Assembly (NCBI GenBank): GCA_036172665.1
Contig: CM069874.1
Span: 51,504,707 to 51,568,706, forward strand
Length of the DNA stretch: 64,000 nucleotides
Direction: 5' to 3'
DNA from: Prosopocoilus inquinatus
Taxonomy: Eukaryota > Arthropoda > Insecta > Coleoptera > Lucanidae
Shown: positions 28,641-41,204 of the stretch, piece by piece
Layout of the letters: every line of letters begins with the position of its first letter
Position numbering within the stretch: position 1 is the stretch's first letter
Program-made: the position numbers and the translations under genes
The notes under the pieces: model-generated
What the model was told of the DNA's origin: nothing
The model's input: only the letters and a program-made list of their open reading frames with translations
The model's database searches: none

Positions 28641-31190
28641 TTGTTTACTTTACAAGGTCCAATAAAAAGTTCATTAGTGCACTGGCGTGAGTATTCTCGC
28701 GTAGCTTACACTCTCTGAACATCCACAAAAAAAAATGTCACCTCTCTTTCGTTTGGCAACCCGAAATGAGAGTTCGGCGCGTTCGACTCGCTCCGGAGAA
28801 ATGAGAGGGCTTGCGCCAATCCGTAACTTACACCGGCATAGAAGTCAGATCGGTCGTCCTCCCGAAAACGAGATGGGAAATCGGAGTTGCGTAATGGTGC
28901 CCACTCAGTGGAGACGGCATGGGAAAACTCTAGAAATGTTATGGAAAAGGGCGCCACCCAGCGGTGGTTAGCAATTTAGGTGTGTCCGGAACACGTTCTC
29001 GTCAAGGGCAAACCCCTTGCACCCGCTTCCTCAACAGCGTACCCCAAAAAGCGATGAATAAACTTCCCTCACCAAGGATAGACAAACCCAAAATCATTGA
29101 AATGAGCAAAGTTCGGTACGGGCAAAAGCAGTTTAGTCACCCAGGCAATCGTTACAAGACGTTTACAAATCCAAGCAAACACTCAGAACGGGTTATCGAC
29201 CGTTTTCTTATTTGAAAAAAAAAAAACATAAAAAGAACAACGCCCAAAATACGGCAAACGTTGCTTCTACGAGAGTACTCTTGCGACTCCGCACAATAGC
29301 ATAACATTTATTAATCTGTATGAAATTTTAATGTCCGCCAAAGCGCGAAGTAACCAAAATAACGCGTGACGCGTGAAGGGCAACAACGTGAAAAACGTTC
29401 AAAAATGATAAATTCATAAAGACTTTGCTCTGAAGGAGCCTCAAATTAAAACAAAAAAAAACGAATAAGGCGTAACCAGGTGTAAAAGGATTTCGTAAAA
29501 GTATATAAATTACACAGAAATTACCAAAACAAAAAATTGAGCGAACAGGGGAGGGGGGCAAAATCCAAGTAAGGTCGCCACCGCAAGAATCTAAAAACTC
29601 AAAAGCCGCGCCATTCCGCGGGAGGGCACGTCACCACGTGCCAACGTGGCGTTTCGCACAACGCCAAAGCCGGGAGTTGACCAGAGAGAAGAAAACAAAA
29701 TATTGGAATGAGCTTACGTTGTGGGAAAGTTCCACTCGACACAGCGTATCCCGCCTGCGGTGTTTTCAGGACGGCAGATAACGAGTCTTCTCCCCTCGGG
29801 CGTTAGATTGTTCTCGAAGCGTCAACGACACAAAAAAAAACGGAGATGGAATGCGACGTCGGATTCCCAAGCTTGTTTCAAAGCGTCTTCCTCATAATCA
29901 GGGGGGTAGTAAATAGGTCCCGTACAAGTTGCTTTAGAAAAGGGGAAACAACATAAAATTAATAAAACGCCGCGAAGAAAAGAAAACGTAGTCAACAAAA
30001 GGCGCACGTATAGCAGGGACGGGGAAGGACAAAAAACTACTCACCTCGTCGGTAATCCAACGAGCCTCAAGGAGTCACACGTCGGTAGATCCGCAACAGC
30101 GACCCCAAAAGCAAACGGGGAAAACAAACTTTTATCACAGCAAACAAAATCGACCGTCCACCTCGAGTAAACGTGAGTTACCAAGTGTCCCGAACAATCT
30201 TCGCGCGCACCTCAGTGCGTCGCAAACTTGCCTCGAAACGGAGAGTCATACGCAATCTCACGGCAAAGAGCTAAAGTCACACCTAAGATTGCAATCACGT
30301 GATTAAAATTCGACGTGAAGCGCGCAAGACCTAAATAATCGTGAAATGCAAAAAAAATCGCTCTCTGAATTTGAGCCAACTAAGCTGATAGTTACAAAAA
30401 AAAAAACTAGTAGACAACGGTGTAAATAGACTCCATATAACAAAAAGAAAAAAACAATGAAATCCTTGCCTACGTTACAACAATTAGACAAATAAGAAAA
30501 AATCTCAATTATTATGGTCCTCCCTCAGCGTTCGTAATTGGGAGAAAATTCAAGCAATTTCCGACCCCGATGATGGCTCGAAATACGCCCACATTGCCAC
30601 TTCTCTCTACGACAATTCCCACAATCATACTCCGAATTGTGACGTCACGTAACGCGTCACCAGGAAGAAAAACAAGACGGAAATATCTTACGCTTCCTCA
30701 CGGAAGTTCAACGTCGGAAGAAGAGTCCGGGAATTGCCGGAGTTGGAATTGCTTCCAAAGAAGGAAAACTATTCACACCATCGTGACGCCAGTTGAAGTT
30801 GAAACAGCGTTTTCGGTACTAATCAAGGCGTTAGCCCGGTCTGCTCGAACTCAGTGTTCCATTTGCCCATGACTACTTGGTTGCTGTAGGATAGGTAAGC
30901 CGAAAATAGCGTGGCACAACTCAACAAAGTCGAAAAACGATCCCTCAGATGTGGGGACAGCAACAGCGATGCTGCCGACGATCCGTTCGAAACGGCTGGT
31001 TTAATTCTTCATAAAGGAAACTAGGCACCAAAAGTACGCAGCGCGATAAGAGATGTAACCACAACTGATTTGCTCACTGATCAAAAATAGAAAGGGCTCG
31101 AAGCCGCCCGGTAATCATTCAAACGTCGCCTACGGCACTGTAGAGGAGAACGACCGCAACGTGCTCGACGCGCATGTGAAAAGAATAGTC
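28640..31190. other. GC-richer block with minus-strand coding-like segments
   Basis: Base composition is visibly higher in GC than on either side, with many A-runs on plus (T-runs on minus). On the minus strand 29930-29822 is open in one frame (Tyr-Tyr-Pro-Pro-Asp-Tyr, then Ala-Trp-Glu-Ser-Asp), reaches a TGA at about 29822-29824, and the same frame stays open to about 29718, where a GTAAGC donor-like site follows. A strong donor-like GTGAGT lies at about 30044. The upstream segment does not join in phase, so no gene model is offered. It could be a decayed gene or the leader of an unidentified retroelement. Confidence 0.35.
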
Positions 31191-31199
31191 TACCCGACC

Positions 31200-32125
31200 G
31201 TGTCGGTCAAATCAAAAATTGTCTGTAATACAGTTTCCACGTGATTACAAACGTTCGTGAAGGTCGTCCATTAACATCTGTTGTTGCTACTAACGTAGAT
31301 GCTGTGCGTGAAATGCTTGAGCGAGATCGACATGTGACATGCCGTGAGATTTAAGCATCCTTACGCATTGAGATGAAAGCAATACACCAGATTTTGCATG
31401 ATCGTTTGAACGTACGAAAGCTTTGCAGTCGTTGGATCCCACACAATTTAACAGAAGCGCAAAAGCAGGGTCGTGTCAAATGTTGCGAAAAAATGCTCAA
31501 GAAATTCAATGGAGGTCGTTCAAATTTATTTTATAACATCGTTACTGGTGACGAAACGTGGATCTATTCGTACGAGCCAGAAAGTAAATAACAATCTACC
31601 GTTTGGGTATTCCAAAATGAACCAAAACCAACAAAAGTTGTCCGCTCACGCAGTGCTGCGAAGCAAATCATTGCTTGTTTCTTTGGTTTAACTGGACATG
31701 TAGCAATCGTGGCTTTAGAGGATCGAAAAGCTGTGAATGCTGATTGGCATACTTCAATTTGTTTGCCGGAAGTCATCGATCAAATAAGAAGAAACAATCG
31801 AAATCGACGAATTTTTCTCCATCATAACAACGCCAACTCTCACTCAGCCCGTCAAACAGTTGATTTTTTGTCCAACAAAAATGTGGAAGTAATGACTAAT
31901 TGTCCATATTCACTTGATTTATCACCTAATGATTTCTTTTTGTTCCCAAATATCAAGAATAAAATGCGTGGTGAGCGATTTTCGTCGGTTGAAGCAGCGA
32001 TTGAAACATTCCGGACACTGGTTTCTGAGGGACCATTTTTAGAGTGGAAAACGTGCTTTAGAAATTGGTTCGAGCGTATGCAAAAGTGTATTGACGTCAA
32101 AGGCGAATACTTCGAAAAACAATGA
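31200..32125 (+). pseudogene. Mariner-2 transposase, 5'-truncated
   Basis: One frame from about 31250 to the TGA at 32123-32125 carries the mariner transposase, broken by two in-frame TAA codons (near 31352 and at 31589-31591). The second half of the DNA-binding region is present; the first about 60 residues are missing. Catalytic boxes: Gly-Asp-Glu-Thr-Trp near 31549 (first Asp kept), His-His-Asn-Asn-Ala near 31824 (the second Asp is replaced by Asn), and Pro-Tyr-Ser-Leu-Asp-Leu followed by Asn-Asp-Phe-Phe (third Asp kept). With stops and a lost catalytic residue it is inactive. Terminal repeats were not identified. Different subfamily from Mariner-1. Confidence 0.88.
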
Positions 32126-32309
32126 TACCGTTTACCAAATTTCATATTCGTTTTTTCATACCGTTTCCAGAAACTTTTCCAGCAGCCCACGTAATATAAC
32201 GTATGTAAACATTTTTCAGGTTGAGGTGGAAATAAATCTGAATTATTTGATACAAGTTCAACAATTGTGTTAAAAATATCTACAACTCCTTTTTACACGT
32301 AATTGTCAT

Positions 32310-35228
32310 TTCTATCTGTGAAAGTCCCGTCCTGTTCACAAAGTTCTTCGTAATTCCATGTTACAACGAACACCATAATAGAGTACATTGTTCCAGCATA
32401 ACAGCCATTTTAAATTCACCAGCCGGACTATTAGAATTATTGATGGTCCGACTGAACGGACGATTGATTGATGAATTGCGGTGACGTCACTAATATCATC
32501 GAGAGACGGCCGATGCCCACGGATAAATCCGGCTGGCCGACGCCGCCGCTGAAAACGGTGTCGTAAAAAATCCGAACGATTTTAATGAAGGACAAATTCC
32601 AGGTCGTGCCGGAAAATTTATGTCTGCCCTAAAAAAGTCACGGCCGCGAATTGAATTAATTAAGCGAAAGTGAAGTTTAACCTAATTTTTCAGAGAAGCT
32701 ACTTCTATGTAAGGAGTTTCAAAATATTACTTATTTGTATAGACCACGGAAAAAATATGTGTAATCGTACATACATAAGTGTATGTTGTGCGATCTTTAT
32801 TTATTTTATTATTTTACACAAGAGTATAAAATTGTTTAATGAGCTACCGAAAGCGATACATTGAAGCTAGTTAATTTAAAAAAAGATGTTAAACAACTCT
32901 TCCCATTAACACATAAAGGATGTTTGCAAAATAAGTGCACATTTTTTAACCACAGTACGCTGACAGCACAAACACGAAAAATATAAAAAAAAATCGTATA
33001 AAAAAATAAAATTCCTTTATCCATCCCTTATTCGGCGCTCATGAAATAACAAAAAGAAAACGGAATTTGCTTCTCTGACAGTAAACATCTCGGGAAGGAC
33101 CAATACGCAAGACACACTCACCGAATATCATCTTTGTGGAGGATCCCATTCAAACAAACGTTCACTATTAGACATTTAGAAATGTTTATAATAATTGTTT
33201 GACGTGGCGTCCATCATAAGCGACACACAAAGGAGCTTGGCGAAAAGTGATTCTTGTGTTCGTGTGCATGTCAGGCGCAAACACCGTCGACATTATGAAC
33301 ATTATGAATACACTCCTCCGAAATGCTGTTCTCTCGCCGTTCGTGAATTGCGGAATTTTAATAATATCTTCTATAAATAGAATGGCGTTCGTGGTCGCTT
33401 TTCGTGTTTATAAAAAAGTTATAATTGCTTCTTAAGAGTGCATAATAAAGTCTTAAAGAAGAGTGTTATAGTTTTTATTATTGTTTTATAATGTGGTTTA
33501 AATACTATAGTAAAATATTAAATGTACTGTAATTTGTCTGTATTAGGGAACAATATTTGTTACACACCATTACAAAGAGGTTTTATAGATGATGTACAGG
33601 ATGTTCTTTTACTATATGCAAATAAAAAAACCTCAGTGTAAGTACACGAAATGCTATGCTGTTTTGCGGGTATCTTTTAGTGGCTACCGTATCATAGCCA
33701 AAAAATTTTGAATGGACCACTTATATGGAACCGCTGAAATATGCGAGAAAGATAGGTCAACTACGCCTTCCTCTCGGTATAAACACGACCACCGTTACCG
33801 CACTCGATGTTCAACGCAGAGATTCGTAATAATAATCACTGATATTGTTTATTAATTATTTTATTTAAAATTTTAATTGACTGAGCGAAGTAATATGTTT
33901 TACGATATCAACTATCGGCGAATAAATCCGAAAATTTAAGCACCAATTAGGCAAGCGCGTTAAAAATGTACTTCCTTCACCCTTTTTCGTAAATAAACTT
34001 TTAATGTCATGTACCTACCCTGGCCTACTTCGGCTGCGGGTCATACTTGAAGAGGCGGCCGCGTTCCACTTTTAACTATGCCAGCAGTTCTCAAACGGTT
34101 TAGTGAAAATCTGTCACTGTATTTTTCTCGAAAACTATTACATTTATGTTAAGAACGTATGAGTTTAATCGTTGCTATTTATGGTGATATATTGCAGGTT
34201 TAAATATTTGCACACAGTAAAAGAACACGCTGTATAATAGACGATTGTGCGGGTTTTATATAACGATTATCGAACTAAAACGTCAAACGCAAGTAATGTA
34301 GATTTATAATTGTTCGAATAATAGTATATTATAAAGCACTCGTCTGTCACTCGTATGTGCACTAGTGTACACTTTTTTTGACAAAATACGCTTCAGTGCA
34401 GCGTAATTCTTTCATAAATATGTCAATACGATTCACACTGACATATCACACAGAGATTTTAGGATGAAGTAAAGCATATTTTTTGGAAAAAGCATCTACT
34501 GGTGTATTGAAATGCAAGATAACAAACAGACCTAATACACGTATGTATAATAAGCCATTTTTATTTTATCATTTAATTATTAATTATAATGTGGAAGCAT
34601 TCATAAATAAATTGCGTGAGCGACGTGTTTTTCTCTTCACATAAGAAGCTGCTCGTTTCGTAGTTTGATTAATGAATCAATCTCAATTGATAAATAACGA
34701 ATTGTCGTTTATTAATTTGGATCAATTTAAAAAGTCAAATTTACGTAATATTTGAGACCGAAAAAATGAATGCGTTTCACAGAACTGTTTTATGTTTGTG
34801 TACGTATATGTATAACTTTCTTATACAATGAAAAAGAAAAAAAAAAGAAATTTGAATCGAAATTCTTTTAATTTAAATTTGTAGAAAACTGTAGAAAATT
34901 TGTATAGTCGCGAAATTCAGAAGAATGTTCTGTATGATTCAATAGTGTCCTAATCGTTTTTTGGGGTTAACTGATCTTGCACTAAACGAACGTATACATT
35001 TATTTTAAATTAATTTAAATCTGTTTTTTAATAAATAAATTCGCGGTCTATTTTTTCTTTATCAGTGATAATTCATATTCATGCATTTTATTTGCATATT
35101 CGTGCACATTTTAGCTAAAAAGGTTACCGGGTGAGTTACATATCTGCGTTTCTATACTAACTTTCCTATCAATAGAAATAGAGCAATAAACATTTAAGAA
35201 AAATAGTTTGTCAATGTCGAGGACTATT
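32310..35228. other. Long stretch without recognised genes
   Basis: Short ORFs only, none with a domain. About 32440-32660 is of moderate GC and low repetitiveness and might be a conserved non-coding segment. From 32900 on the sequence is AT-rich with several long A or T runs. No repeat boundaries could be fixed. Confidence 0.4.
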
Positions 35229-36522
35229 GGCCGGTTTCACAAAGCTTTGTTAAATATTTAAGTTCCGATTAACTCTGTAACGAATGATTAAATAGGAAAA
35301 CAATTGCATTTAACGATGATTACTAAACGGCTCGCTCTGTAATCGGTCGTCAAATAATATTAATGTTCCGTTAAGTGTTTCACAAAGCTCGATTAAGAGA
35401 TAACGCTTCGTTTACTTCTGTCTAATCAGGCGTTAGATTAATCGATAGAATTCCAGCGATTAAAAAGTAACGAGTGAATTTTCCATATTATAAAGCTTTC
35501 TTGATATAAAAATTCCACACATATATCTAAGAAATAATTATAATTTTATTTAAAAATGTAACGTACCTTAAATATTAAAAATAATGACATTTCTGTACTT
35601 TTTACTCACTTGGTTTATTGATTAATTTTTACGACATTTATTTCGGAAATTATTTTCAACAACAAACAATTCAAAATTATTTCAAAATATCTGCAACCTC
35701 ATTTTCTTCTCTGACGATAAAGAAATGCCTCCTTAAGGTAGGATTCATTTTATAAGAGACAGAAATAATCCTTTTAATGATTTGGATGATAATGAATTTA
35801 ACGTTTCGCTTTTCCAAAGGAGTTATGGAACTCTTTAGTCCCACACTAGAACCTGCAACAAGCAAAAATAAATTTATTTTATGGTACAAATCAGTTGCTG
35901 ATAAACTTACGTTATTATCCACTGAAATATTTCAACAGCTGATTCCTGATACTTTCAGAAACCATCGAGACGTAGAATAATTCATCGTGTCACTCATCTT
36001 ATTGCAAGGCAAAGCAAACAGTTAATTAAATTGCCAATAGAAGAAGCTCCGCAAGTTAACATTAGGCTTTTCTCATGTCATTGGCAGCACAGATTGTATC
36101 CCATGTTAAAATTGTTTCACCTGGTGGTAATCCCACTGAGCTGTACCACAACAGAAAATGTGTCTTTGCCATATATGTTCAAGGAATTCAACTGCACTAA
36201 AGTTTCCTTCCTCCCTTTCTTTTTTCCTTTTCCATTTTTAAAAATCATTAACTGCACTAATGCGAATAATTTAAGATGTATTTATTTATTTTGAGTTTCT
36301 AACCTCACACTACCTGACTGCAGGCCTGACGCCATGCCGGACAGATTACTTTAAAGCGGTGTGAAAGTGACAATTTTTCGATGTTGCCAACTCCATTTAG
36401 TTAATCAGAGATTAACATAATAGTTTCTTGTTTTGTAAAACAGCATCAAATTTTTAACACTAATTAAACTTAACGGTTGATTAGTTAATCAATTCTTAAA
36501 CAAAGCTTTGTGAAACCCGCCC
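35229..36522 (+). mobile_element. Decayed PIF/Harbinger transposon
   Basis: Terminal inverted repeats: GGCCGGTTTCACAAAGCTTTGTT at the left matches the inverse of the right end AACAAAGCTTTGTGAAACCCGCC, apart from small differences. About 1.3 kb. Inside, plus-strand pieces follow Harbinger transposase: Phe-Ile-Arg-Asp-Arg-x-Asn-Pro-Phe and Phe-Arg-Phe-Ser-Lys (35735-35830), a segment around Arg-Val-Thr-His-Leu-Ile-Ala (35990-36025), and Tyr-His-Asn-Arg-Lys then Tyr-Val-Gln-Gly (36140-36200). Frames are broken repeatedly. The expected 3-bp target duplication was not clear. Confidence 0.78.
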
Positions 36523-38370
36523 TATATATTTGTTAAATCAATTAACCTCGATCTGCAGTTGTTTTCGAGTGGCCATGCCTCCTTCGATTTTTTTTTAATT
36601 TACATAGTATATTTCTAATTATGAATTTTGATAGAAATTTTCTTTCTGTTTCTGATGGTGTAACAGTTTTGCCATCTTAGATAACAAAAATTCTGCGAAA
36701 AAGCTCAAAAACTTTTCCATCGCAGTAAGCCACGGACTATAGTGCGAAAGTGATTTTATTCCTTGGATATCATTTTCGAGAAATGTTCGTACCATGTTAA
36801 AGGGTTCTTTACTAATTTTATAATTTGCGTTTTAATAGATATGTTTTATTTCTAAATCTAATTGCCCATGACTAATAAAACAAACAATAATCCTTCATTG
36901 TTTACTAACTGACAGAGTTTGTACGAGACATTAGAATCTCTAAACTTAAAAGGTACAGTTTTAACTTAAAAAGTAGGTATTTGGTAGTCATTAATACGCA
37001 TGCTGAATAATAATACGTGCTGAAATAATTGTGTTTTTGCTGGTTTTGCAATTTGCGTTAAAAGCGAGGTAATGTATTACTGTAGAAGGGTTGTAAAATT
37101 GAAGGTGTTATTTCGTATGATAACTTAGAAATTTGTTAAAGTGGTTTTGTTTATTAAATTCGTTGGGATTAAGGTAATTTTCAAAAAATCACAAGGAATT
37201 CGCTATTAACCTACAAACTTTCACCCGAAATACAAATACTACAGTTAGTTAAAAACACCCTGTGTGGTCAGCTTCAGCAGAAATGCAGAAATATGACTCT
37301 CACCCAGTGTATGCGCATATTTTCTTCATTTTGGCTTGCATATAATCCCAGCTCTAGTTATCACAGTTAAATATTGTATAGGCACGATCATCCTTATCAA
37401 AAGATCATTGTAAGCTAACTGCGACCTTATTGACGGTGGGAATAAGGGTTAAAATACCATCAATCTCTCTCGATTTTAGCTTGATCGCGACTGTATTCTT
37501 ACCTTATTTTAGGAAAGTTCTAAAAAGGTTAAATTTAATTTTTTAAAAAGAAATTATTTATCGACTGGCAGAAACACTTTTATCGTAAATTAATTAAATA
37601 ATATTTTTAAAGGGAAGCAGTAATCGAATGCCGTTTGCTTTATCTGTTTTCGATCATCTGTTACGGATTAGCATACATTATTTGCGTTCCTTATTTATTA
37701 CCCGTGCTCCGTTGCCGATTGCTTACGTTAAGAAGTCTGTAGATGCAAACGGGCAGGCTTAAACGTAGAAATAGAAATTGTCTGGCCGACTCTGGACCGG
37801 TATGATTAATGACTGGACCGATCTGATTCGATAAACTAATGAACTATTGTGTTTGAAATAACTTACTCGCCCGGTCTGGACAAATCGGACTACAATGGCC
37901 AGGCCATTATACTCGAATATCCGATGTGTACGCATATCTCAGAGACCCACTATAAAATGGAAATGTCAAATTTATTGGAATGAGAATGGAAATGGGATGG
38001 GACGATACCATAGTACAGGCGTACATCATTGGACGTACACACATCTTTCTACGAAATTAGGTTTTTATTTTCATTAAGAGGGTCTTTATTCCGGGCTAAT
38101 AGCAATTTTCCGTCAGCATGACTTGCCTTTCCGTGACAGATAATCTGCTAAATTCTCGATATATTAATAATAGACCCTCCGAGGATTCATTTTTTACAGC
38201 GTCAGTTTTAAGCAGCTGAAGGAGAGGATTGTTGATGAAGTTCTTTTCGTTCGTTTTCAGGCGGTGATTATTTTTTCTTGATTGTACGATGTAAGGATAA
38301 AAAGGTTTAAGTTGATCAAATTAAAATAATACACGAAAATGATTTGGTGAGTAGTTGGCTTATTAAAGAA
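36523..38370. other. No recognised gene
   Basis: AT-rich, with only short ORFs. Segments at about 37640-37800 and 38090-38210 are less repetitive and of higher complexity, but nothing identifiable. Confidence 0.4.
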
Positions 38371-38374
38371 GAAG

Positions 38375-39093
38375 TTGGTTAGCGCGAGTGTCTGTTTAAA
38401 TTCGATATCAAATTTCTCAACTCCTGTTTCTGTATTTCTTTATATTCCTGCATGTGTTTCCTTATTTCTTGTTGTTTCTTTCCTGACTTGGTTTTTACTG
38501 GTAACAGTCTACCCTTTTTTACAACATGACATGTCTGTCCACCCGCCCTTCTACTACTTTCGTGTTGATGGCCTTTAATCTCTCATTAATTTTTATTATT
38601 TGTTCCATCCCATTTTTCTGTATTATTGAGTCTGTTTTTATAATTGTCTCGTTTATTTTCGTTTCCATTTCAACAGTCGTCTGTTTTAAATTTATCTTCT
38701 GTATAATTATATTGTGTCTGGCTTATATTTTTCAAATAACTTTAAAATTTCCTCTGTACTTGTTCATGATCTCTACCTTATTATCGTTCTCCCTTAATCT
38801 ATCTTTTACTTCTCTTATACTTTATTCGAATCTTTACTCAATTTTACTATTTACCTCTTTTAATTTTTCTTCTCGTTTTGTTACCATCTTATGGCTTTTT
38901 CCATTTTTGTATTGTTCTTTCTCATTTCTTGCATCGTCATGTCAGGCATCGTTTTAATATCTTCTGTTTTCGTTCCTGTTGACTCTTCTGTCGTCTGTGT
39001 GACGTCTATCGTTGAGTCTTGTAAGATATTCAGGAGAAAAAATATTAAGTAGACCACGCGTCTCCCGGAACACATAAGTTTAGTTTGAAGCAA
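38375..39093 (-). pseudogene. Possible retroelement gag N-terminal coiled-coil fragment
   Basis: On the minus strand the region encodes, in broken frames, a protein rich in Lys, Glu, Asn and Met with heptad-like spacing (best frame 39093-38881, Met-Gln-Glu-Met-Arg-Lys). Coiled-coil N-termini of this kind are common in insect LTR-retrotransposon gag proteins. It adjoins the LTR-like repeat at 39020-39133. No zinc knuckle or other domain confirms it, so the call rests on composition. Confidence 0.35.
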
Positions 39094-39133
39094 AGTCTCT
39101 TTAACAAAAGGTTAGCACAAAGGTTAGGTAAAC
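39020..39133. repeat. LTR-like repeat L1, copy at the left flank of Copia-2
   Basis: About 70 bp from GTAAGATATTC through AGTAGACCACGCGTCT to ATAAGTTTAGTTTGAAG match 44511-44582, and weaker similarity runs on to the copia LTR. It begins TG at 39020 as an LTR would. The copia element starts right at its right end. Confidence 0.6.
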
Positions 39134-39297
39134 GTTGAAGTAATCAATTATCAAATAGATTGATGTCTATATTCAGAATTTTCTTTGTAATCAAGTAACT
39201 AGAAAAATTTGTTGACTGTATATTAGTCTTGTTTAATAAACTAATGTCATTATCTTTAATGAGAATCAGTGTCCAATTTTTTCAATAATCTTCATCA
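39134..39297 (+). repeat. Copia-2 5' LTR
   Basis: 164 bp ending CTTCATCA directly before the primer-binding site. It contains AATAAA near 39235. Relative to the 3' LTR it has an extra 36 bp (about 39257-39292) bounded by ATCTT on both sides, so the 3' copy probably lost this piece between short direct repeats. Confidence 0.85.
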
Positions 39298-39311
39298 GGT
39301 TATGGGCCCAG
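39298..39311 (+). promoter_or_regulatory. Copia-2 primer-binding site (initiator Met tRNA)
   Basis: GGTTATGGGCCCAG is complementary to the anticodon region of insect initiator methionine tRNA (CTGGGCCCATAACC). Drosophila copia primes from a cleaved half of the same tRNA. Its position immediately after the LTR fixes the LTR end. Confidence 0.8.
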
Positions 39312-39551
39312 AAGACACTGAGTGACAAAGGTTGGTGATAAAAAGACTAAAGTTTAGTATGAAGAGTTTTTAAAGCTATTTCCGTTAAGTAAAAATTAAC
39401 TTTAAAAGCGATGGATGGTGACGTTATGAGAATTACAAAATTGAGAGGCGTTGATAATTGGGCGTCATAGAAATTTCAAGTGCGTGTAATTTTGAAGGCA
39501 GTCAGTGCATGAGATGTTGTTGTAGGCCAAGCAGTCAAGCCCAAATATGAT

Positions 39552-41204
39552 ATGAAAATTCATGCGACGGCTATGAAGTCCTATGAAAAGGAACTAGCAG
39601 ATAACATGGCCCAAAAAGTTATTGGAACATCAGTGGAAGAGCAACCGTTGCTTCATATATTAAACTGCGAAACGTCAAACGCAATGTGGGAAAAACTTCT
39701 ATCAGTTTATAAGCAAAAAAATGAGGCAAGCGTTCACATGTTGCAGCAGCAGTGGTACAAGATGAAAAAGAATGCTTCGTGTGATGTGGCTACGTACATT
39801 TCGCAACTAGAAGATCTTTCTCATCGGTTGAAGACTCAAGGTGAAAATATTCCAGAGTCAATGATTATTACGAAATTGTTAATGACACTGCCACCAGAAT
39901 ACAATCATTTCCTCAGTGCGTGGGAATCGACCCATCGGGATCAACAAACGTTGTCAAACTTAACTCCAAGGCTCATAATGGAAGAGAAACGTATGAATCT
40001 TCAAGAGAAACCTAATGGAAGTGCATTCCTGGCCGGTAAGCATCCCAGAAGCACGAACGAGAATGGTAAACCTCATTTTGACAAAGAAAGTCCACGAAAA
40101 GTGGGTAAGTGCTTTAAATGCAATAAGGAAGGTCATTGGGCCAGAGAAAGCAGGAATGCTAAATCAAGAAACCAAGTAGAGAATAAAACTCGATCAAAAG
40201 GTGACGCTTTTATTGGTGAAACATTCTCATCAATAGCACGTATCCACTTTGATAAATATTCCTGGTATTTAGATTCTGGCGCTACTGATGACATGTGCAG
40301 TCGGATTGAATGGTTTTTAAATTACAAACCATTTGAAAATGAACTTTCAGTTCGTATTGGTGACGGAAATTATATTTCGGCATATGGAACAGGCGACATA
40401 AACATATTAGCATTTGATGGAAAAAGATGGAACGAGAAACATTTGTCAAATGTTTTATATGTACCAAAAATCCAGTACAATCTCTTCTCATTAGGAGCTG
40501 CACTAGACAAGGGAATAACCTCCAAGTCGAATAAAACAATATGTCAGTTGTTTAAAGAAGAAATTGTCGTTGCAGGGGGAGTTCGTGAAGAGAAGCTTTA
40601 CAAAATGAAGTTTAAAGTTGTATTAGATGAAGACAGTAATATTCAAGCAAACGCATCTGTCAAATTGGAACTTCAAACTTGGCACAAAAAACTTGCACAT
40701 CAGAATTTTCAACATGTGAAACAGATTCTGAAGAGTAACGGAATTCCACTCAAGAATGAAGACACAAGTTTATGTGAGGATTGTATTGTTGGAAAAATTC
40801 ATAAATTACCTTTTCCAAAAGGTGATTCCAAAACAAAGAGAATTGGAGACCTCATCCACGCAGATTTATGTGGGCCTATGCAAGAAAGCTCTATAGGAGG
40901 TTCAAGGTATCATTTTATATTAAAAGACGATTATTCTCATTGGAGAACAATGTACTTTCAAAAACAAAAATCCGAAACATCTCGTTATCTTGAATACTTT
41001 ATACAAGCCAGCCAAAAGCAAATTCAGCCAGGAATAAAAACTATTCGAACAGATAATGGGCTGGAATTTGTAAATAATGAAGTACAAAAGATTACCCGAA
41101 GTTATGGAATAATGCATCAGAAAACAGTCGCTTATTGCCCTCAGCAGAATGGTTCAGCAGAACGAGAAAATAGAACGCTGGTGGAAATTGCAAGAACAGG
41201 ATGA
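39552..41204 (+). pseudogene. Copia-2 gag, protease and integrase
   Basis: 550 codons. Gag resembles the UBN2 family of copia capsids (Leu-Leu...Leu-Pro-Pro-Glu-Tyr). The zinc knuckle near 40110-40160 is C-x2-C-x4-H, with the last cysteine replaced by Ser. The protease motif is Leu-Asp-Ser-Gly-Ala-Thr near 40270. The pre-integrase zinc region (His...His...Cys-x2-Cys) is at about 40680-40790. Integrase Asp residues lie near 40860 and 41050, with Glu in Gly-Ser-Ala-Glu-Arg near 41160. A TGA at 41202-41204 ends the frame, which continues in phase from 41205. Confidence 0.9.

Noticed and set aside
38375..38957. Plus-strand hydrophobic frames resembling a membrane protein
   Set aside because: The opposite strand gives a Lys/Glu-rich coiled-coil pattern typical of retroelement gag; the hydrophobic reading is its complement (Phe/Leu/Ser from A-rich codons).
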